This document shows positions 7,795 through 20,921 of a stretch of DNA of 64,000 nt, one piece after another; the first letter of the stretch is position 1; each line of letters opens with the position of its first letter. Made by a program: the position numbers and the translations under genes. Under the pieces are notes generated by a model. It did no database searches and was not told the origin of the DNA. It saw only the letters and a program-made list of their open reading frames with translations. The stretch is from assembly GCF_002116905.1 (NCBI RefSeq), contig NZ_CP015118.1, positions 4,650,001 to 4,714,000 of the forward strand, written 5' to 3'. The stretch comes from Piscinibacter gummiphilus. Its GTDB lineage: Bacteria; Pseudomonadota; Gammaproteobacteria; Burkholderiales; Burkholderiaceae_C.

Positions 7795-8304
7795 ATGGAC
7801 AGGTCCGCAATGTTTCCAACCGAGGGCGGCTGCGACTGCCGCACGGTCAGGTATCGCTTGGAGAGCGCACCGCTCTTTGTCCACTGTTGCCACTGTCGTT
7901 GGTGCCAGCGGGAGTCGGGCGCGTCGTTCGCGCTCAACGCCATGATCGAGGGCGACCGCGTCACGCAGCTTGGTCAGGCCCCTGTGATGGTCAACACCCC
8001 GTCGAACAGCGGCAGCGGTCAGCTGATTGCCCGCTGCGCGCACTGCAAGGTCGCCGTGTGGAGCAACTACGCCGGTGCCGGGCCCGTGGTGAAGTTCGTT
8101 CGCGTGGGGACGCTGGACAACCCCGACCTGCTCCCTCCGGACATCCACATCTTCATCGCATCCAAGCAGCCATGGGTTGTACTGTCCAACGATGCGCCAG
8201 CGGTGCCCGAGTATTACGATCGAAACGTGTTCTGGCCGCCGTCGAGCCTGGCCCGGAGGTCGGCGATTCTTCCGCTGATCGAGGCCTATAAACGTTCGAA
8301 GTAG
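7795..8304 (+). CDS. GFA-family (glutathione-dependent formaldehyde-activating-like) zinc protein
   Basis: A 169-aa protein of the CENP-V/GFA fold. Zinc ligands are visible as CDC (Cys13, Cys15), CCHCRWC (Cys31-Cys37) and CAHC (Cys81, Cys84). The founding member was described as helping S-hydroxymethylglutathione formation, but most family members have no proven activity. It stands alone between a TfoX-like fragment and the glyoxalase gene. Its place among aldehyde and electrophile-handling genes suggests a detoxification role, as inference only. Confidence 0.85.
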   Translation: MDRSAMFPTEGGCDCRTVRYRLESAPLFVHCCHCRWCQRESGASFALNAMIEGDRVTQLGQAPVMVNTPSNSGSGQLIARCAHCKVAVWSNYAGAGPVVKFVRVGTLDNPDLLPPDIHIFIASKQPWVVLSNDAPAVPEYYDRNVFWPPSSLARRSAILPLIEAYKRSK

Positions 8305-8341
8305 CAGCGCGAATCGGTCGTCGGCCGCTGGCTAGGCGACC

Positions 8342-8749
8342 TCAACGCTGGATGAGTTCTACCCGATACCCATCAGGGTCGCTCACAAAGGCGATGACCT
8401 CGTCGCGACTTCCCCTCAACGGGCCAGGCTCCCGCGTGACGGGAACGCCGCCTTTCCTCAACGCTTCTGCGGCGTCGAACACGTCGGGAACGCCGATGGC
8501 GATGTGACCGTAGGCGCTTCCCAGTTCGTACTCCCGGACCTCCCAGTTCTCAGTCAGCTCGAGCACGGTGGACTCGCTCTCGTCCGCATAGCCCACGAAC
8601 GCCAGCGTGAACCGGCCCTCCAGAAAGTCCTGGCGCCGCAGCAGTCGCATGCCAAGCTTTCCGACGTAGAAGCCCAGCGCGACATCGAGGTTGCGGACGC
8701 GCAGCATTGTGTGCAGCAGGCGTGGACGCACCAGTGGAAGGTCCCTCAT
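8342..8749 (-). CDS. gloA: Glyoxalase I-like lactoylglutathione lyase
   Basis: A 135-aa VOC-fold enzyme that would isomerise the hemithioacetal of methylglyoxal and glutathione to S-lactoylglutathione. All four metal ligands of bacterial GlxI are present: His13 (LLHTMLRVRN), Glu64 (TVLELTENW), His82 (YGHIAIGV) and Glu131 (YRVELIQ). The ATG at 8749 gives the usual family length. The same frame continues upstream without a stop into tautomerase coding sequence, so in that frame the two proteins would be fused. A second glyoxalase may exist elsewhere; this copy sits in the detoxification cluster. Confidence 0.88.
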   Translation of the reverse strand: MRDLPLVRPRLLHTMLRVRNLDVALGFYVGKLGMRLLRRQDFLEGRFTLAFVGYADESESTVLELTENWEVREYELGSAYGHIAIGVPDVFDAAEALRKGGVPVTREPGPLRGSRDEVIAFVSDPDGYRVELIQR

Positions 8750-9132
8750 TGGTGCAAGCTGCGCAAGGCCGTTGCCGAAAGACCAGTTGTCTCGACCGGA
8801 CTCGACCAGGTTGACGATGACGTCCTCGGGTCGGCATTGGCCATTGCCTGGGCGTGAGAGGCGATGGCGGCAAACAGCGCTCGCTTCTGCTCGACGGTGC
8901 GGCCGGGCGCGCACGTGATCTGTACGAAGGCGGCGTCGGCCGCATGCCGGATACCCAGGAAGGCTGGCGTGATCCTCAGCTGACAGCCCACCGAGCGTGC
9001 CGAGAACGCCTGAAACAGGTCATCTGATGCGACACCGAAGGTGCCCATGAGGGCTCGATGGACGGCGTCCTCGAGTTGCTCGACCCGCTCCTGACTGAAG
9101 TCCCTGCTGTGAAGGATGTGAACGAACGGCAT
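8746..9132 (-). pseudogene. 4-oxalocrotonate tautomerase-family protein, frameshifted
   Basis: Starting at 9132 (MPFVHILHSRDF), the protein has the catalytic N-terminal proline exposed after Met removal and reads normally for about 100 residues to ASHAQAMAN. The conserved C-terminus (RPEDVIVNLVESGRDNWSFGNG) then continues in a different frame, so a one-base change lies near 8834-8845. In the starting frame translation ends at 8746, whose TGA overlaps the glyoxalase ATG. In the shifted frame the tautomerase C-terminus runs straight into the glyoxalase. A sequencing error would explain the shift equally well. Confidence 0.7.
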
Positions 9133-9212
9133 GGTGATGGCATCCTCCTGAGAAAGCTGAAGCTGGCGAGGAGACTCGCCAGCACTTGCGGTGGCCCCTT
9201 TTGGGGGGCATA

Positions 9213-9629
9213 TCACCCCTTTGCCAGAGCCTCCATCAGCTCAGCGTTCGTCAGCGCCTCGCCGCCAATGCCCCAAGTGCCATCAACCGCGTGCTTCACG
9301 TTGACCCAGATGTGCGCGCGCGGCTGACGGCCCTCGCAAGCCTCCTCGACGATGTCCGTCGCCTCCTTCACATACGCCCGTTGGACATCGCGTGAAGTGA
9401 AGGCGAACGAGGGGGTCAACCACTCGACAACAGCGATGGGCCGTGGTTCCAGACCGCAGAAGCTGCTTCCGGCCGGCACGCTCTGGACGTGCCCAACCAC
9501 GTTCGGCGTCAGTGCCCGATTTCCTGACAGGCCGTGAAGTCGGAGGAACGACTCGGAAAGGCGCGCGACAGTGTCTGCGTACCGGCTCGGAGGGATCAGT
9601 CCTTCGGAAACGATGAGGGTCAAGGGCAT
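9213..9629 (-). CDS. Tautomerase-superfamily protein
   Basis: A 138-aa protein. The ATG at 9629 places Pro directly after Met (MPLTLIVSEGLIPPSRY), matching the Pro1 nucleophile of the tautomerase superfamily, so this start is preferred over the one 13 codons upstream. The length suits the two-motif members (MIF/cis-CaaD-like) rather than the 62-residue 4-OT type; a second half AHIWVNVKHAVDGTWGIGG carries the superfamily C-terminal pattern. It lies upstream of the broken tautomerase on the same strand and is divergent from a TetR gene, with palindromes in the gap. The substrate is unknown. Confidence 0.8.
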   Translation of the reverse strand: MPLTLIVSEGLIPPSRYADTVARLSESFLRLHGLSGNRALTPNVVGHVQSVPAGSSFCGLEPRPIAVVEWLTPSFAFTSRDVQRAYVKEATDIVEEACEGRQPRAHIWVNVKHAVDGTWGIGGEALTNAELMEALAKG

Positions 9630-9668
9630 GGCGTTGCTCCAGATGAGTGAGATGAAAACGGTGTTCAC

Positions 9669-9707
9669 GTAACGACCGTTACTTCACTTTAGATTGCGAT
9701 CGTTATC
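9669..9707. promoter_or_regulatory. Candidate TetR operators upstream of tautomerase/TetR divergon
   Basis: GTAACG-N2-CGTTAC is a perfect inverted repeat at 9669-9682. A second, less symmetric copy (ATTGCGATCGTTAT) follows at about 9693-9706. Both lie between the tautomerase start (9629) and the TetR start (9748). Confidence 0.65.
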
Positions 9708-9747
9708 CGACTGGTATGATGGGCCATTGGCTTTGATGGACCGAGCG

Positions 9748-10314
9748 ATGAGAAGCGAGCAGAAGGAGCAGACACGTCAGCGGATGCGGCAGGCGGCAGC
9801 CGAAGGCTTTCGAAGCCATGGCTACGGCATCGGCGTGGACGGGCTGGCGAAGCGTGCGGGCGTGACGTCCGGCGCGTTCTATGCCAACTTCAGTTCGAAG
9901 GCGGATGCGTTTCGCGAGGCGGTCGCCTTCGGCATGGATGAACTGCTCGGTGGCATCCGCTACTTCCAGCAGGAACACGGTCTGGCGTGGTGGCCGGAGT
10001 TCGTCGCGTTCTACCTAGGAGAAAAGCTGACGTGCGACTTGGCGCAGAGTTGCAGCCTGCAAACCCTCACCCCTGAGCTGGCCCGCGCTGACGACGCGGC
10101 CAAAGACGTGTTTCGCGAGAAGCTGCAGTCGATCGCTGAAGCCGTCGTGGACGGCCCAGACTCTCCCGCTAAACCTGCGACTCAGGAGGCAGCGTTGGCG
10201 GCTCTTGCTTCGCTGATTGGCGCGGTGACGATAGCGCGAGCCACAGGCAACGAGGATCTTGCGAAGTCGGTCGCCAGCGCCATGCGAGAGCGGCTGCTGG
10301 GGAATGCTGCATAG
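9748..10314 (+). CDS. TetR-family transcriptional regulator
   Basis: A 188-aa repressor with a standard HTH (TRQRMRQAAAEGFRSHGYG, then VDGLAKRAGVTSGAFYANF) and a helical ligand domain containing AQSCSLQTLTPELARADD, a pattern seen in TetR regulators of reductase or tautomerase operons. The ATG at 9748 is chosen for spacing to the HTH; an ATG at 9736 is possible. It is divergent from the tautomerase cluster and probably represses that cluster (intact tautomerase, broken tautomerase, glyoxalase) through the GTAACG-type palindromes. Confidence 0.9.
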   Translation: MRSEQKEQTRQRMRQAAAEGFRSHGYGIGVDGLAKRAGVTSGAFYANFSSKADAFREAVAFGMDELLGGIRYFQQEHGLAWWPEFVAFYLGEKLTCDLAQSCSLQTLTPELARADDAAKDVFREKLQSIAEAVVDGPDSPAKPATQEAALAALASLIGAVTIARATGNEDLAKSVASAMRERLLGNAA

Positions 10315-10474
10315 ACCTGCCTGGTGGTGGCACGCACCCTCGATGAACTGACGCTGGGTGTTGGTCAGGTCTGCGCAACAGGTTTGCGAGAAAATCGGGC
10401 CGCCTCACGCGTGTGAGCCTGGGCTTCCCTGACATGAACTTCCAACCCGTCGAGCTGCCTGCCCGGCGAGTTGC

Positions 10475-11842
10475 TCAACGGAGCGGCACGGGGTGCGCCG
10501 AAGCGGTCTGCCTGGCCGAGCGCGAATAGACGCTGCCCCAGATCAGGCCCAGCGTCGCCGCGACAACTGATCCGACCAACACCCCGAGTTTGGCGGCGCC
10601 CAGCAAGGCTGCGTCGTCGAACGCCAGCATGGCGATGAAGATGGACATCGTGAATCCGACGCCTGCGAGCAGGCCGACGAGGATGATGCCGCCCCAGGAA
10701 ACCCCGGCCGGCAGACGGCACCAACCCAGTTTCACCAGCAGCCAACTCGTCCCCACGATGCCGAGAGGCTTGCCGAGGACCAGCGCCATGGACACCCCCG
10801 CGAGCACCCACGACGCACCGCCCTCGTGGAGGTCGATGCTGCCCATGGAGACGCCCGCGTTGGACAAGGCGAAGATGGGCATCACGCCGTACGCCACCCA
10901 GGGATGCAGTGCCGTCTGAACACGCACGACCGGCGGAAGCACCTCCCGCTGCGCGTGGCGCAGTTCCCGCAACGGGCCGGCGAGCAAGGCCGGGTCATCG
11001 CGTTCGACGCGGTGCCTGACCTCGTCCGTCGCTCGGGACAGCAGATCGACCGGGGCCTGCCGCGAAGGCGTGGAGAACACTGGCGTCAGCAGGCCCAGCA
11101 CCACACCCGCGAGCGTCGGGTGCGCGCCCGTCATCAACAGACCGCCCCAGACCACCGCGCCCGGGACGACGTAGGCCCAGGCGGACCCGATTCCGACCCG
11201 CTGCAGGGTCACCACCATCAGGATGCCCACCGCTGCCACAGCGAAGCCAGCCATCTCCAGGCCGCCCGAGTAGAAGAGCGCGATGATCAGAACAGCGATC
11301 ACGTCGTCGATGATGGCCAAGGCAAGCAGGAAGATCCGGACGTTGCCCGGAATGCCGCGGCCCAGGAGGGCCAGCACGCCGACGGCGAAGGCAATGTCCG
11401 TGGCTGTCGGCACGGCCCAACCGTGCTCCCGCACTCCCTCCGCGTTGAAGGCGAGGTAGATGAGCGCCGGGATCACGACGCCCCCCAGGGCCGCGCCAAT
11501 GGGCAGCGCCGCCTGGCGCAGGTCACTCAAGGCCCCTTCGTGCATCTCTCGGCGGATTTCCATGCCCACCACCAGAAAGAAGATGGTCATGAGGCCATCG
11601 TTGATCCAGAAATGCAGAGTCTGCGTGGAGATCAGATTGCCGATGCCGAAGGTGATCGGGGTGTGCCAGACGGCGTCGTAACTGGCCACCCAGGGCGAGT
11701 TGGCCCACACGAGCGCAGCCGCCGCGGCAAGCAGCAGAACGATGCCGCTCACGGCCTCGATGTGAAGGAAGCGCTCGAGGGTGGCGAGGGCGCGATCGGT
11801 CAGGAGTTGGGCGCGCGACGGCGCGCGCAGCGATGCAGACAT
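10475..11842 (-). CDS. nhaA: Na+/H+ antiporter NhaA
   Basis: A 455-aa inner-membrane protein of the NhaA family, which exports Na+ or Li+ in exchange for protons to control pH and sodium. The signature FFLVVGMEIRREMHEGAL is near residue 100, and the paired aspartates in LALAIIDDVIAVLIIALFY, used for ion exchange, are present. Around 11-12 hydrophobic segments are seen. The protein is longer than the E. coli enzyme (388 aa); the extra length is mainly a hydrophilic stretch in the second half (VDLLSRATDEVRHRVERDD). The start at 11842 follows GGAG by 11 bases. It is a single gene. Confidence 0.95.
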   Translation of the reverse strand: MSASLRAPSRAQLLTDRALATLERFLHIEAVSGIVLLLAAAAALVWANSPWVASYDAVWHTPITFGIGNLISTQTLHFWINDGLMTIFFLVVGMEIRREMHEGALSDLRQAALPIGAALGGVVIPALIYLAFNAEGVREHGWAVPTATDIAFAVGVLALLGRGIPGNVRIFLLALAIIDDVIAVLIIALFYSGGLEMAGFAVAAVGILMVVTLQRVGIGSAWAYVVPGAVVWGGLLMTGAHPTLAGVVLGLLTPVFSTPSRQAPVDLLSRATDEVRHRVERDDPALLAGPLRELRHAQREVLPPVVRVQTALHPWVAYGVMPIFALSNAGVSMGSIDLHEGGASWVLAGVSMALVLGKPLGIVGTSWLLVKLGWCRLPAGVSWGGIILVGLLAGVGFTMSIFIAMLAFDDAALLGAAKLGVLVGSVVAATLGLIWGSVYSRSARQTASAHPVPLR

Positions 11843-12036
11843 GGGCAAGGTTTCTCCGCGTGGCGGCCCGACCATCGCATGAACCTGTCCCGCCGCGACA
11901 TGCGGCTAACACCCTGCCCGAATTGTAATGGCCCTGGCCGCGACTCCCATGCCCGCCCGGCCAGGGACATCACGGGCAGTTTGCCAGTCACTCCTGGCGG
12001 GCAACCTGCTCCGGCAGGCATCCGCAGCCGACCGGT

Positions 12037-12507
12037 CTACTTGACGGTATAGCCGCGGCCTTCGAGGCATGCCTGGCGCGCCTTGCCGTACGCGGCCTGG
12101 CCCTGGCTCACAGCCTGTTGCTGCTGGGCCGCGGCCTGCTGGTTCTGCTGGTTGGATTGCCGGCGGCTCTGCCCGCGAGCGGCCACGGCCCCCACCGCGG
12201 CGCCGGTGCTGGCGTCGTCGGCCACGATCTCGCCCACGACCGCGCCACGCGCCGCACCACGCATGCCGGACCCCGGCTTCGCGCCCTGGGGCTGGGCCGG
12301 CGCGGGGGCCGGCGGCGGCTTGGCCGGGTCGTAGTGGCTCTGGTCGACAGCCCACGTGTGGCACGCGGCCTCGTCGGACTTCTGCGTTTCGGCCGACTGC
12401 CCTTTCGCGGGGTACACATACTGTTGGGCCGAGGCCCCGCCGGCCACGGCGAAACAGCCGGCCAAGGCGAGCGACAGCGTGCGGCAGAAGGTGATCGGGC
12501 TGGACAT
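12037..12507 (-). CDS. Exported glycine-zipper protein (YMGG-like)
   Basis: A 156-aa exported protein of unknown function. The N-terminus is a signal peptide with a probable cleavage site GGASA-QQ; the sequence LAGC at 14-17 could instead serve as a lipobox. The middle is Pro-rich (PAKPPPAPAPAQ), followed by a Gly/Ala helix resembling a glycine zipper (GMRGAARGAVVGEIVADDASTG, read in two parts) and a Gln-rich tail. Proteins of this type are usually envelope associated. It has no obvious operon partner. Confidence 0.75.
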   Translation of the reverse strand: MSSPITFCRTLSLALAGCFAVAGGASAQQYVYPAKGQSAETQKSDEAACHTWAVDQSHYDPAKPPPAPAPAQPQGAKPGSGMRGAARGAVVGEIVADDASTGAAVGAVAARGQSRRQSNQQNQQAAAQQQQAVSQGQAAYGKARQACLEGRGYTVK

Positions 12508-12604
12508 GATGGGACTCCCGTGGGGAGCGGACCGGTTGTCCGCCGGATGATTCTCGGCAGCGCCCCAGGCCTTCGCAATTGCACCAAAGGGAAGGCGGCA
12601 GCGG

Positions 12605-14209
12605 TCAGATCGTCGACACCGCGAAGCGGTTTCGCCCCGCGCGCTTGGCCCGGTAGAGCGCGTCGTCGGCGCGGGCGGTGAGCGTGGCGCCGTCGGGTTC
12701 GTCGGCGCCGGACACCACGATGCCGATGCTGGTCGTCACGTCGAGCATCCGGCCCTGCACCCGCACCGGCGGGGTCATGGCGTCGATGATCTTCTGCGCG
12801 ACCCCCTCGGCCTCCTGCCCCACGTTGAGGCCCTCGAGCACGATGACGAACTCGTCGCCCGCGAGGCGCGCCACGGTGTCCGTGGTGCGCACGCTCGCGC
12901 GCAGCCGGCGGGCGAACTCCTGCAGCACCAGGTCGCCGCCCTGGTGGCCCAGCGAATCGTTGATGCCCTTGAAGTGGTCGATGTCGAGGTACATCAGCGC
13001 GATGGGCCGGCGGGTGCGGCGGCTGCGGGCCATCGCCTCGGCGAGGCGCTCCTCGAACTGGCGGCGGTTGGGCAGTTCGGTGAGCGTGTCGACGCGGGCG
13101 AGCTGGCTCATGCGTTCCTCGGCGAGCTTGAGCGCGGTGACGTCGAAGGTCATCGCGTAGAAGCCCTTGAGCGCGCCGTCCTCCGCGATGTCGGGCACGA
13201 GGTGCGCCTGGAAGTGCATCAGGTGGCCCTTGATCTCGATGCGGTCCTCGACGACGATCTTCTGCCCCTCCACCAGGCGCGGCAGGTGCGGCGCGTGCAG
13301 CGCGTACAGCGGGTCGCCGAGCGCGGTGCGCATCGTGTAGTCGCCGAGACGGCCGCCGTCGAGCCCGAAGAGCTTGATGGCCGGGCCGTTCGCGAACTCG
13401 AGCCGCTCGGCCGCGTCGAAGTAGCCCACGAGGGCGGGGATGGTGTTCGTGATGTCGGTGAGGCGACGCTCGATGGCCTCGCGCCGCGCCATCTCGGCCA
13501 GCAGCTGGGCGCGGCGGTCGTGCAGGGTCGCGGTCATCGCGTCGAACTGGCGCGAGACGCGGCCCAGCTCGTCCTCGCTGTCGAGGCCCACCTTCGCGTC
13601 GAAGTCGCCCCGCTCGACGCGCCGGGCGGCGCGTTCGATGCGGTCGAGCGGACCGAGCAACCGGCGCACGATCACGAAGGTCTGGCCCACGAGCAGGCCC
13701 AGCACGGCCAGCAGCGAGACCCCACCGATCCAGCGGAAGCGTTCGGTGGCGGCCTGCCCCTCGGCCGCGGCATCGCGCGACCAGCGGTAGATGCTGTCGG
13801 CGAGGCTCTGGGTCTCGTTGATGAGCTGGTCGACGATGAAGTCCGACCGGCGGGCGGTGAAGGCGTTCTCGGGCTCGTCCGGCAGTTCGGAGAGGCGGTC
13901 GAACAGCAGGGGCAGGCGTGCCGCGGACTGGCGCATCGATTCCAGGTCATGCCGCCGGCCCGAAAGCTCCTGCAGCAGCGCCACCTGCCGCTCGCGCCAC
14001 TGCTGGGCGACCCGCGGCTCGAAGTAGCGCGGGTACTCCTGCGTGAGCAGCAGCAGGGCCGCGGCGTGGCGCGCCGCGTTGCGGGCACGGTCCTGCTCCG
14101 CCTCGGCGCGGTGGTCGGCCGAGACCGCGAGCCACGACGCGATGGCCACGGCCAGCACGACGACGAGCGCGAGGCCGGCCGTGACGCGGAGCTGGGTCTG
14201 GACGCGCAT
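12605..14209 (-). CDS. Membrane diguanylate cyclase (periplasmic sensor, HAMP, PAS, GGDEF)
   Basis: A 534-aa protein predicted to make cyclic di-GMP. Order: TM helix (about 10-30), helical periplasmic domain (about 35-165), second TM (WIGGVSLLAVLGLLVG), HAMP (RRLLGPLDRIERAARRVERG), PAS (about 245-360), then GGDEF. The catalytic motif is AGDEF at about 450, a permitted variant, and an inhibitory RxxD site (RTTD) lies five residues upstream, so it should be active and product-inhibited. Its start is 4 bases after the stop of the binding-protein gene at 14214, so the two form an operon. The periplasmic domain may read the binding protein's ligand state. Confidence 0.92.
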   Translation of the reverse strand: MRVQTQLRVTAGLALVVVLAVAIASWLAVSADHRAEAEQDRARNAARHAAALLLLTQEYPRYFEPRVAQQWRERQVALLQELSGRRHDLESMRQSAARLPLLFDRLSELPDEPENAFTARRSDFIVDQLINETQSLADSIYRWSRDAAAEGQAATERFRWIGGVSLLAVLGLLVGQTFVIVRRLLGPLDRIERAARRVERGDFDAKVGLDSEDELGRVSRQFDAMTATLHDRRAQLLAEMARREAIERRLTDITNTIPALVGYFDAAERLEFANGPAIKLFGLDGGRLGDYTMRTALGDPLYALHAPHLPRLVEGQKIVVEDRIEIKGHLMHFQAHLVPDIAEDGALKGFYAMTFDVTALKLAEERMSQLARVDTLTELPNRRQFEERLAEAMARSRRTRRPIALMYLDIDHFKGINDSLGHQGGDLVLQEFARRLRASVRTTDTVARLAGDEFVIVLEGLNVGQEAEGVAQKIIDAMTPPVRVQGRMLDVTTSIGIVVSGADEPDGATLTARADDALYRAKRAGRNRFAVSTI

Positions 14210-14213
14210 CTCG

Positions 14214-15227
14214 TCAGCGACTGATGCCCACGGCCTCGGGACGCACCTGCATCAGCGGCGCGCGGTGCAGGTACGGCAGGAAGTTCGGTGCCGCGCGTCC
14301 CGTCACATGGCCCTCGCGCAGGGCCCAGCGGGCCTCGCTCTCCAGGGTCTTGAGCAGCGACTGGTCGAGCGACAGGCGGTAGGTGAGGCCCGGCCACACC
14401 CAGCGCACGAAGTCGTCGTCGGTGGCCAGGCGCTGGCGCAGGATCAGCTTGGCCCGGGCCGGATCGTCGCGGATCAGGGTCTCGGCCCGGTCCACGGCGG
14501 CCAGCAGCTTGACGAGGTCGGCATCGCGGGCGCCCACCAGCCGCCGGTGCACGACGAGGTTGAACACGGCGCTGTAGGCGCCGGCGTTGGGCAGCGCGAC
14601 GACCGTGGTCTTGAGGGCGCTGGCGATCCGGTAGCCGTAGGGTTCCCACACCGAGACGGCGTCGACCCGCTTCGTTTGCAGGGCCTCCTGCATGGCCTCG
14701 GGCTGCATCGGCACCGGCTGGATGTCGCGCGGGTCCACGCCGTGGATCATCAGCAGCGAGTCGAGGAAGTAGTGGCTGGCGGTCCCGATCACGACGCCCA
14801 CACGCTTGCGCGCGAGGTCGCGGGGGCGAGCGATGCCGGCCTCCTGCCGCACGTACAGCTTGAGGTCGTCCGTGGTGGAGGCGATGGTGCCGATGACGGC
14901 GAAGTCCGAACGCTGGAAGCTGCTGAACATCACGGGGGTGTCCCCCGCGGTGGCCACGTCCACCTGGCCGTCGAGCATCAGCTTCAGGCACCGGTGGCCA
15001 CCCACGCATTCCGTGAAGCGCACCTTGAGCCCCTCGTCCTGGAAGTACCCGGCGACCTCGGCCACGTACAGCGGCAGCGACAGCGGCGACTTCGACACCG
15101 CGAGGGTCAGCTCCTGCGCCGGCGCGGCCGCGGCGGCGGCGGCCAGCACCAGCCCCATCGCGCTGCGGACCAGGGCGATGGCCGGGAGGTGGAACTTGCC
15201 GATCGAGCGGAAGGTCATGGGACGCAT
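14214..15227 (-). CDS. ABC-type NitT/TauT-like periplasmic substrate-binding protein (orphan)
   Basis: A 337-aa periplasmic binding protein of the NMT1/SsuA-like group. A signal peptide (MGLVLAAAAAAAPAQE region) precedes the motif LYVAEVAGYFQDEGLKV, followed by DVATAGDTPVMFSS and AVSVWEPYGYRIA, typical of sulfonate/nitrate/thiamine-precursor binders. The ATG at 15227 is preferred; 15218 is possible. No permease or ATPase gene is nearby. Instead it is the first gene of an operon with the diguanylate cyclase, so it may work as a ligand sensor for c-di-GMP signalling rather than for transport. The ligand is unknown. Confidence 0.85.
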   Translation of the reverse strand: MRPMTFRSIGKFHLPAIALVRSAMGLVLAAAAAAAPAQELTLAVSKSPLSLPLYVAEVAGYFQDEGLKVRFTECVGGHRCLKLMLDGQVDVATAGDTPVMFSSFQRSDFAVIGTIASTTDDLKLYVRQEAGIARPRDLARKRVGVVIGTASHYFLDSLLMIHGVDPRDIQPVPMQPEAMQEALQTKRVDAVSVWEPYGYRIASALKTTVVALPNAGAYSAVFNLVVHRRLVGARDADLVKLLAAVDRAETLIRDDPARAKLILRQRLATDDDFVRWVWPGLTYRLSLDQSLLKTLESEARWALREGHVTGRAAPNFLPYLHRAPLMQVRPEAVGISR

Positions 15228-15608
15228 GGAACGGCCAGCAGAAAGTGACACCGTGAACGGCGGGGCGGATTGCCTGTTATCGGCGTGGCCGCCTCGGTCT
15301 GAAGCATCGCACCGCGGGCCCGCGATGCGAGGCCATGGCCCTGCGATCCGTGACGAATTGCCGGTTCGGCTTGCCAAAGCGCGCCGGACGTGGCTTGCGG
15401 CCGTCGCGCACCGCATTTCGGGGGATTCCCGGAGGAGACCCCCCAGACATAATCAGAAACATATGAGGCGCCAGCGCCGCCACGAGGGGTTTCGACACCT
15501 CTCCCGCGTGGTGCGACAAGGGGTCCGCGCAACGTTCGACCCTCCACGCCTGGGACGGTCCCGTGGCCTGCCCGCCCTCCTCGCCGTCACTTTCAACTAG
15601 AACACCAC
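15228..15608. promoter_or_regulatory. Divergent intergenic region, binding protein versus NRPS
   Basis: A 381-base gap with no convincing gene. It must hold the promoters for the binding-protein/cyclase operon and for the NRPS. Visible elements are an inverted repeat GCATCGC-N11-GCGATGC (15304-15310 and 15322-15328, with a GC-rich palindromic core), an AT-rich CATAAT at about 15448 that could be a -10, and a small hairpin around AGGGGT..ACACCTC near 15486-15504. No strong ribosome site precedes the NRPS GTG. Confidence 0.5.
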
Positions 15609-20750
<5,142 letters not shown>

Positions 20751-20921
20751 TGCCTGCCTGAGACGCCGCCGGAAGGCCCCCCGCATTCGTGGGGCGGCCC
20801 CCAATCGGTCCGGCGATCCGTGCAATCTCCACAGTCTGCGGCGCACGCTCGTGTCGTTGCGGGGATAGAGTTTCGACAGGTGGCAACGACGCCCCCTGCA
20901 CCTCTTTTCCAGCAGCACACG

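Noticed and set aside
12841..12870. AGDEF instead of GGDEF taken as a dead cyclase
   Set aside because: Ala in the first position is a permitted active variant, and the rest of the site and the RxxD inhibitory site are intact.
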